Made by a program: the position numbers and the translations under genes
From: Thermoproteota archaeon
GTDB taxonomy: Archaea; Thermoproteota; EX4484-205; JAAOZP01
DNA length: 13,089 nucleotides
Direction of reading: 5' to 3'
Assembly: GCA_026414125.1 (NCBI GenBank)
Contig: JAOAJQ010000015.1
Coordinates: 1 to 13,089 of the forward strand
The notes under the pieces: generated by a model
What the model saw: only the letters and a program-made list of their open reading frames with translations
Database searches by the model: none
What the model was told of the DNA's origin: nothing
Part shown: positions 6,742-13,089 of the stretch, one piece after another
How the letters are laid out: the number at the start of each line of letters is the position of its first letter
How positions within the stretch are numbered: position 1 is the first letter of the stretch

Positions 6742-7539
6742 TTAAACTTTTGAAAACGGCTGCTTCAGAATCTCCAAAGCGAATCTCAGCTCTTCTCTGG
6801 GATTCTCCCCAAGTCCTGCCTCAATAGACATCGCACCTCGGTAGCCTATTTCCCTGAAGCATTTCAAAAGCCTGTTGAAATCAATAATGCCCCGTCCCGG
6901 CACTCTACTATTGTTATCGGCCAGATGAACGTGAATAATTTCTCCCCCAGCCTTTTTCAACGATTCTACTAAGTCGTATTCCTCCCTTACCATATGTCTG
7001 ACATCCGCCGTTATCCCGATAAATTCGGAATCAACCTTCTCAACAAGTTTCAGTGCTTCTTCAATAGTGTTTACGAAATTAGTCTCGCTCTTTGGTAGCG
7101 GCTCTATTCCGAACCTCACGTTAAACTCCTCCCCTGCTTTAGAAGCCTCCTTCAGAACCTCCAGGTTTCTTTCATAGCCCTTTTCACGAGTAGTTTCAGA
7201 AGGTATGCTTCTAGCCTTTCCGGATCCCCATACTAAAATGGGACACGTAATCTCTGAAGCAGCCTCAGCAAGCCTGTAAGTATATTCTATGCTCCTCCTT
7301 CTCGCTTGTTCAGATTCAGAAGCATGCGAGAAATCCGACGGGTAAATACTATTTGAAGCAACTATGCTCACGCCATATGAGCTCGAAAGCTCACTTATTC
7401 TCTTTAAATCCGTCTTGGAGAACTTAAACGGATTAAGCTGCAGCCAGCCTGGAATCTCTATGGCTTTAACCCCAAGCTCGGAAAGAATTTTCAAGTTCTC
7501 CTCAGTAGCCTGCATGCAGACACCGAGTATCCAGTTCAA
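6742..7539 (-). CDS. Ketose 3-epimerase-like TIM-barrel protein
   Basis: A 265-residue protein of the sugar phosphate isomerase/epimerase (xylose isomerase-like, AP-endonuclease 2) superfamily. The predicted metal ligands are E146 (FGIEPL), D179 (TADVRH), H205 (HVHLAD) and E240 (SIEAG). Their spacings of 33, 26 and 35 residues match those I recall for D-tagatose/D-psicose 3-epimerases. E152 six residues after the first ligand (EPLPKSETNF) and H182 (D-x-x-H) also fit that family, as does the NNSRVPGRG segment. The likely reaction is C3 epimerisation of a free ketose. The start is a TTG at 7539, retained because it keeps the first barrel strand (WILGVC); the next ATG (7515) would cut it and a stop codon lies six bases upstream. 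It lies 31 bases downstream of the transaldolase-like gene and is probably co-transcribed. Inosose or other sugar-acid epimerases are alternatives. Confidence 0.85.
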   Translation of the reverse strand: MNWILGVCMQATEENLKILSELGVKAIEIPGWLQLNPFKFSKTDLKRISELSSSYGVSIVASNSIYPSDFSHASESEQARRRSIEYTYRLAEAASEITCPILVWGSGKARSIPSETTREKGYERNLEVLKEASKAGEEFNVRFGIEPLPKSETNFVNTIEEALKLVEKVDSEFIGITADVRHMVREEYDLVESLKKAGGEIIHVHLADNNSRVPGRGIIDFNRLLKCFREIGYRGAMSIEAGLGENPREELRFALEILKQPFSKV

Positions 7540-7570
7540 CAGTCATTGAAGCCCCTGAACATGCTTAAGC

Positions 7571-9748
7571 CTACCTGTTCCCAGGAGATAAGGTTAGCTC
7601 CCTCACAAGATCTAGCACTCTTTTCCTGAAAGACAAGTAGGCCCTTGTAAACTCTTCCAGAGTCTTTACGCAAGGCCCATAGCTTGGCCACTCCGCTGTT
7701 TTCACCCCTCTATCACCATAGTTCTCAACTATCCCAACCTTTTTCAAAAGGCTGTTCAACTCTGGAGAGGCTTCATATGCTTTCACAAAGTCCTCAACAT
7801 CCATGAGAACTTTAAGAACATCCTGGTCTATTCCCCTGCTGATCGACTCCTCGTAGTCACCCATATTAAATCCCTCTTTGAGGGCTTCCTTAACCACAGC
7901 CAGCTGATGATTCGGAAACTCCGTGTTCGTCACGTTTCTCCTTGAAAGGGTTAGAAAAGTGTCTTCAGGCTTACGTTTAGAAGCAGGCAGCAGATCTATT
8001 CTGCTAATGATCAATTCTGCACTCTCACGTGGAATTCTATACTTCCTTGCCAAGTAGTCAACCCACTTAAGCCTGTTCAATGGTGAGAACATTATCTCGT
8101 AGACTCTTCTAGCAACATAGGTTCCAGACATTCTCACCGCGTTCTCAAAGGTTTTCAACATTTCGAGAACCTGTTCTCTCCCGCCGTAGGCACCGGTTGA
8201 AACAAGAGTCTCAATGAAAATCTCGTTAAGCAGACTTCCGCCTAGGAGCTTCCTACTTGTAAGAAGCTCCACCTTTCCCCTGATGTCTTTCGCTCCAAAC
8301 ATAGCCGCCTCCTCACCTTTCATTCTAAGCCCATCAGCCATTTTCTCTAAAAGGAGCCCCCTACTGCTACTATCCAGCTTTTCAACAGCTTTTAGCAAGA
8401 GGCCTGCAGCAACGCTTTCCCTCAGATGATCCTCGAGCCTCCCACCCATGTTGGTGTCATATGTTTGCGTCGGAGTGATGCCTTTCCCCAAAGCTACCGC
8501 CATCCCCTCCATGGCAGTCACTCCCAGGATCACTTCCTGGGAAACTGTGAAGCTAAGCGTGATGTTTTGTCCTATTCCAGCCTCGTTGATTTTCCTAACT
8601 ATTTCCAATGAAGAAGGATAGGCTGCTGCAACCTTTATAACAAGGTTCGGCCTACCCTTTTCACGAGGTTCCTCATAGCCCCAGAACAGATACTCATCGT
8701 AAACCCTTAAATCATTCTCCAGTTTCTCGGCGAAAATTCTTGCAGCCTCCACACTCTTATCCACATCATCTGCAATCAACGGGTTTAACTGGTAACTTAC
8801 AAGACCATCCTGATATTTCGACAATGTGAAGGGCACTCTGAAGACATAGAAATTATCAAGCAGGGCGAACCTCGTCGCCTCCATCACTATATCATCAGCA
8901 TGTTTCTCTGGTTCTGAAAACCATTCCGGATACTTTTTCCTCAGGTTTTCTCCAACATGATTTTTAAAAGACTCCCAGAGATAAGGATCATCCTCATACG
9001 CCAGTGCCGCAAGCACAGGATTTGTTGAAACCTGAACGTATCCCAAGTGTCTTAACCATCTTAAGCCAAGGGCATAATCGTTTCCAAACTTGCACAAGCC
9101 CTTTCTATAAGCCGAGTAGTAAAAATTATAATTCAAAGTTTTTTCGACAGCCCGAACATAGCTTTCCGTCAACGATTCAGCTTCAAGATTATTCTCTATT
9201 TCTTTAGCCATCCATGCGACAAGGCTGTTACCCTTGTTCACGAGCCTCATCCTCTCGAGCTGGCTGGCTATAGTACATTTATAAACAACGGGTTCGCCAA
9301 GCTCCTCTTTTTCCATCTCCTCACAATTCTTTAAAAAACCAGTGATCACTCCAATCGTCTTTAAAGCTTCTTCGTCGGAAAAGCCAGCCCATGTTCTTTC
9401 AACACCAGTGAGGTTCCAAAATGTTTCAAGCAGCATGTCGTAAATCCTGTTTCTGGTAACGATAGCCACCCCAAGTTTCTTCTCATCAGCCTGTTCTCCA
9501 GAACCCACTCTAGTGAAGACTGTTTCAAGCCTCTCTATTAAAGAACTTATAATGTCTACAAGCTTTCCTTTGTTTTCAGGATGCAGCAAATGGTCTGAAG
9601 CGAGTCTAGTATGCCCGTCTAAAGCAGTCTTCATGACATGGTCCACATGGTCTACGCGAAATGGAACGGGTAGTTTTAACGGCGACGGTTGCAACCTTAC
9701 TATGATCCCTCTTACATATTCGTGAGAAACGCGGCTGTATGTTCCCAT
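7571..9748 (-). CDS. Large transaldolase-like protein
   Basis: Predicted class I (Schiff-base) aldolase of the transaldolase superfamily, 725 residues from the ATG at 9748. In numbering that begins at the alternative TTG at 9763, the core shows VSTNP (245-249, like the TTNP of transaldolase), NLVIKVAA with the expected catalytic K377, NITLSF (400-405, the conserved N-x-T strand) and NMGGRLEDHL (438-447, matching the FVGRLDD segment). It is two to three times the usual 215-350 residues: about 235 residues precede the core and about 280 follow, and I recognise neither extension. The ATG at 9748 is preferred because the TATA box sits about 29 bases upstream of it but only 14 from the TTG. It is the first gene of a likely two-gene unit with the ketose 3-epimerase, consistent with ketose carbon transfer or cleavage. 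The substrate is unknown. Confidence 0.78.
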   Translation of the reverse strand: MGTYSRVSHEYVRGIIVRLQPSPLKLPVPFRVDHVDHVMKTALDGHTRLASDHLLHPENKGKLVDIISSLIERLETVFTRVGSGEQADEKKLGVAIVTRNRIYDMLLETFWNLTGVERTWAGFSDEEALKTIGVITGFLKNCEEMEKEELGEPVVYKCTIASQLERMRLVNKGNSLVAWMAKEIENNLEAESLTESYVRAVEKTLNYNFYYSAYRKGLCKFGNDYALGLRWLRHLGYVQVSTNPVLAALAYEDDPYLWESFKNHVGENLRKKYPEWFSEPEKHADDIVMEATRFALLDNFYVFRVPFTLSKYQDGLVSYQLNPLIADDVDKSVEAARIFAEKLENDLRVYDEYLFWGYEEPREKGRPNLVIKVAAAYPSSLEIVRKINEAGIGQNITLSFTVSQEVILGVTAMEGMAVALGKGITPTQTYDTNMGGRLEDHLRESVAAGLLLKAVEKLDSSSRGLLLEKMADGLRMKGEEAAMFGAKDIRGKVELLTSRKLLGGSLLNEIFIETLVSTGAYGGREQVLEMLKTFENAVRMSGTYVARRVYEIMFSPLNRLKWVDYLARKYRIPRESAELIISRIDLLPASKRKPEDTFLTLSRRNVTNTEFPNHQLAVVKEALKEGFNMGDYEESISRGIDQDVLKVLMDVEDFVKAYEASPELNSLLKKVGIVENYGDRGVKTAEWPSYGPCVKTLEEFTRAYLSFRKRVLDLVRELTLSPGNR

Positions 9749-9961
9749 ATGATGTTTGTTCAACTTAGAGAGGCTTATAAGTTTTTTAATGTTGCCTAAC
9801 CAGCAAGCATGGCATCAAATTCTTAATATGAAACAACATTCAGAATTTTTGGTTCATGACATATCAGAGGTCAGCTAAGCCAGGTATTAAACAATATCTA
9901 GTTCAATCTTGAAATGAAAGTGGGTATAACGCGTATACTGCCGAATTCTGATAGCTCGAAT
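9749..9961. other. Intergenic region upstream of the transaldolase-like gene
   Basis: This is the longest gene-free stretch. It contains the TATA box of the transaldolase-like gene at its left end and a 15-base near-perfect inverted repeat (GTATA-ACGCG-TATAC, 9924-9938) 23 bases beyond the hydrolase stop codon. A 16-codon ATG frame at 9828-9878 on the plus strand has no ribosome binding site or recognisable product. I see no RNA gene or mobile-element end. Confidence 0.5.
9774..9790 (-). promoter_or_regulatory. TATA box of the transaldolase-like gene
   Basis: On the minus strand this reads ATTAAAAAACTTATAAG: an A-rich BRE region followed by TATA (9774-9781). It lies about 29 bases from the ATG at 9748 and decides that start over the TTG at 9763. 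A leaderless transcript for the transaldolase-epimerase pair is likely. Confidence 0.6.
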
Positions 9962-11179
9962 CTAGGCGACGGGAGGAATTATATTCATCCTTGTGGATAA
10001 GCTGAAAACATATTTGTCGGAATGAAGAAAAGACGATTCTCCGAAGAATGCAACATATTCTTTTCGTTTTTCGATATGATGAACGAAATTGTCGCCATGC
10101 TTAAGCAGCGGGAGAGAAGACCATGCCGAGCCCCTAAAATCCATGCTCTTCGAGGAGGCTAGCCACCCGTCAACATACAGAGGTTTTTCACTAGAGCTTA
10201 ACCTAAAGGTAATACACCCGTTTTCATCTTTTTCAACCCTTAATTTCGGCAGGCTCTTGTTCGAAACTATCGATTGGGCGAATGCTGAAACAGAGTTGAT
10301 AACCCTCCGCATATCTTCCAAAGCGTGCCCGGAATTCGGCACGTATAAGAGGTACTTTTCACCAAGTAAAGCATCAAAGTAAAGGTTTGCAGCGTCAACC
10401 GTCCAAAATCTATCGTTGGTCCCGTTTACGATAAGCTTTGGAACCGTCAAGTACTCCAAGTAATTAAATGGATCTATGATTTGAACCAACCTTTGACCTA
10501 CTTCAGAGTACATATGCTCCTGAAGCCTCAATCTAGTGTAGTCTTTAATAAGCTCGCTGTAGCCACCATAGCATTCAAGCTGATGCTTCATTTGCTCGTT
10601 AAGATTAAGACAGTCGAAGACTAGCGGGATGATTCCTGAAACCCTTTTGTCAGCCGCGGCTAAGAGCCACGTGGTCCATCCTCTTTTCGAGGCCCCGGTT
10701 ACTATAAAACCATTTAATGCTCCTAGCTCACCCTCCATAAAAACCTCCACCATATCCATGGCCTTCTTCGCGGATTTCACCATCGGAAGAAGCAAGGGCC
10801 ATTCTTCATCCTCGGTTTCCAAAAATTTATGGAAAGTGTATGAAACCAATGCATCTTCGTATAGCCCGTTGAATAAAGGCTGGTTTGGAACATCGTGAAG
10901 AATTACGCATGGCAAGGGCAGCATGTGGGAAAATGCCTTGCAATAGACAAACTCCTCTAAACCTGAGCCACTCCCAGTTATCAGTAGGAGGATGTGATTG
11001 TGCTCCACTTTTTTAGGAACCATTATGCTTATCCTATGAGACCATAGATAGCCCTTCCATTTTTGAGATTTAAGGCTAGCAGTATATGTGTTGAAGCCTT
11101 CTTCTTCATGAAAACTTTCAATCTTCCATGAGTAACACTCATCTTCTCTCCAAACATACTCGCTTAATACATTGGACAT
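9962..11179 (-). CDS. PhoPQ-activated pathogenicity-related family alpha/beta hydrolase
   Basis: A 405-residue alpha/beta hydrolase resembling the PhoPQ-activated pathogenicity-related (PqaA-type) family. The nucleophile elbow GASKRGW carries S164, the acid is probably D256 in VNGTNDRFW, and H285 lies in PNSGHAL. The residues around them (ADKRVSGIIPLVFD, YLTVPKLIVNG) are typical of the family. A C-terminal beta-rich domain of about 100 residues follows. Family members are usually secreted in bacteria, but no signal peptide is visible here and a cytoplasmic location is inferred. The open frame reaches a TTG at 11203; the ATG at 11179 is preferred because a TATA-like CTTAATAG sits about 29 bases upstream and the longer start would overlap it. 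The gene follows a UroD-like gene after 38 bases. The substrate, possibly an ester or amide on a glycan or small molecule, is unknown. Confidence 0.8.
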   Translation of the reverse strand: MSNVLSEYVWREDECYSWKIESFHEEEGFNTYTASLKSQKWKGYLWSHRISIMVPKKVEHNHILLLITGSGSGLEEFVYCKAFSHMLPLPCVILHDVPNQPLFNGLYEDALVSYTFHKFLETEDEEWPLLLPMVKSAKKAMDMVEVFMEGELGALNGFIVTGASKRGWTTWLLAAADKRVSGIIPLVFDCLNLNEQMKHQLECYGGYSELIKDYTRLRLQEHMYSEVGQRLVQIIDPFNYLEYLTVPKLIVNGTNDRFWTVDAANLYFDALLGEKYLLYVPNSGHALEDMRRVINSVSAFAQSIVSNKSLPKLRVEKDENGCITFRLSSSEKPLYVDGWLASSKSMDFRGSAWSSLPLLKHGDNFVHHIEKRKEYVAFFGESSFLHSDKYVFSLSTRMNIIPPVA

Positions 11180-11203
11180 TAGAGTAAAAATAAGTATGTT
11201 CAA

Positions 11204-11212
11204 CTATTAAGT
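11204..11212 (-). promoter_or_regulatory. TATA-like element of the hydrolase gene
   Basis: On the minus strand ACTTAATAG lies between the UroD-like stop and the hydrolase ATG, centred about 29 bases before that ATG, with an A-rich BRE position that overlaps the 3' end of the upstream gene. It is a weak match, and read-through from the upstream gene remains possible. Confidence 0.35.
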
Positions 11213-11217
11213 TTTTA

Positions 11218-12282
11218 TTATAGAATAATTCTGTACTTGTTTGCTGCATCATACAGGGCCAAAATGTTTTCAATCGGCGTGTTTCGGAGAATCGTATGAC
11301 TCGGCCTCAAGGTGTAGCCGGTTGGACCAAGAACCCGTATGGCTTCTTTAACTTCCTGCTCTATCTCATCCCTGTTTTTAAATGGGAGTGTCTGAACACC
11401 TATTCCACCTTCAAAACTAAGCTTTTCACCATACTTCTCCTTTATTTTCGCAATATTCATGCTCTCAGGCTGAAGGGGTTCTAAAACATCTACGCCTATT
11501 TCAACCAAGTCCCGAATAATTGGCTCGATCCAGCCGTCGCTGTGAAAATGAAAGAAAGCCCCATCTTTATGTATTACTTTGGCAAGCCTCTCATACCTCG
11601 GTTTCAGGAATCTTCTCCACTGAACAGGGGAAATCAGCATGGTTGTTTGCGCGCCAACATCATCACCATTATAAACCTGGTCTACGCCTGCTTCAACTAG
11701 AAGCTTAGCCTGTTTACAAGATGTTTCGAAAAGCCTATCTAGCACGAACTCTACTTTTCTAGACTCGCTGGCCATCAGTTTAAAAATTTCGTTATACCCG
11801 AATAATGCGCAAGCAGTTTCAAAAGCTTGCAGAGTAAACCCTATGACACAGTAATCCTCGTATCTCTTTCTAAACTTTTCAACCCTTTCAAAATCCTCTT
11901 CTATTATTTCAGGAAAAGGATAGTCCTCCACCTCCATATGTTTTAAAGGATGGTCGACGTAAAAACTTGTCAACCCGTTTCCAGAAACCATTGAAACAAC
12001 ACCCCAGTGATTTCTGCGAAGAACCCTGCCTCGAGAGTCTTTAAAACTCTCCTCCTTAAAGCCACCTTTCAAGCCAATCCCTATAGTATCTATTCCAACA
12101 TTGCCACGGTAATCTATTTTGAGGAACTCACACAGCTTCTCCTTATCCTCCAAACCAAGATGATTCATCAGGCTTCTTAGAGGTTCTGGAGAGTCTACCC
12201 AAATATTGATAGGAATACAATCTACTTCATCTCTTTTCACAGCCCTATAGCACCTTTCCCTTGAACTATACTTAGTCTGCAT
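11218..12282 (-). CDS. UroD-superfamily protein (second copy; not heme HemE)
   Basis: A 354-residue paralogue of the UroD-like protein at 5597-6673, clearly related but divergent. Shared landmarks are the N-terminal ER-Y-R-A-(5)-D-x-IP region (residues 9-24), NGDDVGAQ (205-212; GDDYADR in the other), FHFHSDG with H247-S-D-G250, and the VLEPLQPESMNIAKIKEKYG stretch starting near 266, matching ALDPIEPIAGMDIGEVKRKYG in the other. RPSHTILRNTPIENILALYDA near the C-terminus is typical of UroD-like proteins found in bacterial sugar-catabolic clusters. The RQAGR signature of heme UroD and the H-x-C zinc motif of MtaA/MtbA are absent. The ATG at 12282 has no Shine-Dalgarno sequence but a TATA box about 29 bases upstream. 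It is followed by the PhoPQ-related hydrolase, probably in one unit. No biochemical function can be assigned with confidence. Confidence 0.83.
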   Translation of the reverse strand: MQTKYSSRERCYRAVKRDEVDCIPINIWVDSPEPLRSLMNHLGLEDKEKLCEFLKIDYRGNVGIDTIGIGLKGGFKEESFKDSRGRVLRRNHWGVVSMVSGNGLTSFYVDHPLKHMEVEDYPFPEIIEEDFERVEKFRKRYEDYCVIGFTLQAFETACALFGYNEIFKLMASESRKVEFVLDRLFETSCKQAKLLVEAGVDQVYNGDDVGAQTTMLISPVQWRRFLKPRYERLAKVIHKDGAFFHFHSDGWIEPIIRDLVEIGVDVLEPLQPESMNIAKIKEKYGEKLSFEGGIGVQTLPFKNRDEIEQEVKEAIRVLGPTGYTLRPSHTILRNTPIENILALYDAANKYRIIL

Positions 12283-12304
12283 CCTCGCTTGAGGAGAAGT
12301 GCTG

Positions 12305-12318
12305 CATTTTAAATTTTA
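12305..12318 (-). promoter_or_regulatory. TATA box of the second UroD-like gene
   Basis: On the minus strand TAAAATTTAAAATG is an A/T-rich TATA element centred about 29 bases before the ATG at 12282. A loose inverted repeat TGAAC-(12)-GTTCA (12330-12351) lies just upstream. It is consistent with a leaderless transcript. Confidence 0.5.
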
Positions 12319-12383
12319 CCACACCTGCTTGAACAAACAGTCAAACGTTCATTCTTAAAAATCACGCTGGTCCAGAGACAGCA

Positions 12384-13089
12384 TTATTGGATTAATGGAA
12401 CCTGAAACCCGCATTTAGGACACCTGCCTTCAGAAGACACCTTAATGCTTAAAACGGTGAAGCCCAGGCGTTGAATAAGAAGTTCGCCGCACACGGGGCA
12501 CCAAGTGTTCTCAAATCTATGGCCCGGGACATTTCCAACATATGGGAATAATACGCCCAGGGATCGAGCCAGCTCCCTGGCTTTCTCCAGCGTTTTAACC
12601 GGGGTTGGCGGAGCCTTAAACACATACTCCGGATGGTAACGGGTGAAGTGAAGCGGCGTATCGGGCCCAAGCATCTTGAGATGAGTTTCTACCAATTGTC
12701 TGAGGCAATCCTCGACGTCATTAACCCCCGGGATCACCAGGTTAACTATCTCCACATGGAGGCCGAGCTCCTTGGCTCTCCGCGCATTCCTCCATACAAC
12801 GCTCGCTTTAGCCCCGCCGCAATACTTCTCGTAGACCTCCTCTCCACCCTTAACGTCGAACTTTATCGCGTCCAACCCTGCTTCAGCAAGGGCCTCCAGT
12901 GCTTTTAGCGTCATATACCCGTTTGAAACAAAAGTATTGTAGAGTCCTTCCCCCCTGGCTAACGGAAACAGGTCGAGACTGTACTCTAGCAGAAGGGTCG
13001 GCTCATTGAAAGATATCGATGTTCCGTCACAACCAGTTTTCAAAGCAACGTCTATAAGCTGCTTAGGACTCATATACTGAGCCATACTA
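12384..13089 (-). CDS. AmmeMemoRadiSam-type radical SAM protein, 5' end outside window
   Basis: The C-terminal 234 or so residues of a radical SAM enzyme resembling AmmeMemoRadiSam proteins and, more distantly, pyruvate formate-lyase activating enzymes. The reading frame stays open to the right edge, so the CxxxCxxC iron-sulfur motif lies outside. Visible parts are ISFNEPTLLLEY (family strand beta-3 region), NTFVSNGY, GLDAIKFDVKG, VEIVNLVIPGVND, the FTRYHPEY segment and GNVPGHRFENTWC. These are hallmarks of the AmmeMemoRadiSam radical SAM group. Two Cys pairs near the C-terminus (CPVC and CPKC) suggest a small zinc ribbon. Its role in archaea is undefined; the family name comes from association with AMMECR1 and MEMO genes, neither of which is present in this window. 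It ends 101 bases before the UroD-like gene and shows no evident link to the sugar genes. Confidence 0.85.
   Translation of the reverse strand, partial: SMAQYMSPKQLIDVALKTGCDGTSISFNEPTLLLEYSLDLFPLARGEGLYNTFVSNGYMTLKALEALAEAGLDAIKFDVKGGEEVYEKYCGGAKASVVWRNARRAKELGLHVEIVNLVIPGVNDVEDCLRQLVETHLKMLGPDTPLHFTRYHPEYVFKAPPTPVKTLEKARELARSLGVLFPYVGNVPGHRFENTWCPVCGELLIQRLGFTVLSIKVSSEGRCPKCGFQVPLIQ

Noticed and set aside
9749..9763. TTG start at 9763 for the transaldolase-like gene
   Set aside because: The TATA box lies only about 14 bases upstream, too close for transcription to include it; the ATG at 9748 has standard spacing.
9792..9806. TTGC-(7)-GCAA short inverted repeat upstream of the transaldolase promoter
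   Set aside because: Only four-base arms with a mismatched centre; expected by chance.
9828..9878. 16-codon plus-strand mini-ORF in the intergenic region
   Set aside because: Too short to judge, no ribosome binding site or promoter spacing, and no recognisable peptide.
5597..12282. Corrinoid-dependent methyltransferase (demethylation) system based on the two UroD-like genes
   Set aside because: No corrinoid protein, activator or MtaB/MtgB-like gene occurs in the window, and the H-x-C zinc motif is replaced by H-x-D.

Overview
The window looks archaeal, most likely from a Thermoproteota-type lineage such as Bathyarchaeia or a relative; that placement is an inference. Most genes have an A/T-rich TATA box centred about 25-30 bases before the start codon and no Shine-Dalgarno sequence, which is the archaeal leaderless-promoter layout. 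The products also fit: a rubrerythrin-VIT1 fusion, an MOFRL-type glycerate 2-kinase and an AmmeMemoRadiSam radical SAM protein. No rRNA, tRNA, CRISPR array, transposase or integrase was seen.

Layout from left to right. A GH42 beta-galactosidase (3-2024, minus) diverges from a membrane-bound ferritin-like/VIT1 metal transporter (2106-2981, plus). A class II fructose-bisphosphate aldolase family protein (3086-4078, minus) diverges from a glycerate 2-kinase (4224-5555, plus). The kinase converges on a block of minus-strand genes. In transcription order these are a radical SAM protein cut by the right edge (12384-13089), a UroD-superfamily protein (11218-12282), a PhoPQ-related alpha/beta hydrolase (9962-11179), a very large transaldolase-like protein (7571-9748), a ketose 3-epimerase-like protein (6742-7539) and a second UroD-superfamily protein (5597-6673). 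Coding density is high. The longest gene-free stretch is about 210 bases (9749-9961).

Read together, the window looks like a sugar-utilisation neighbourhood: a glycosidase releases sugar, an epimerase interconverts ketoses, aldolase-type TIM barrels cleave or transfer carbon units, and glycerate 2-kinase feeds 2-phosphoglycerate into lower glycolysis. The unusual parts are the 725-residue transaldolase-like protein with long extensions, the two UroD-like proteins that lack the heme-pathway signature and share an H-[ST]-D-G motif, and the apparently cytoplasmic PhoPQ-related hydrolase. These could belong to an undescribed carbohydrate or glycoside pathway, but this rests only on gene proximity and family membership. 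Two perfect palindromes sit just upstream of two of the promoters and may be operators.
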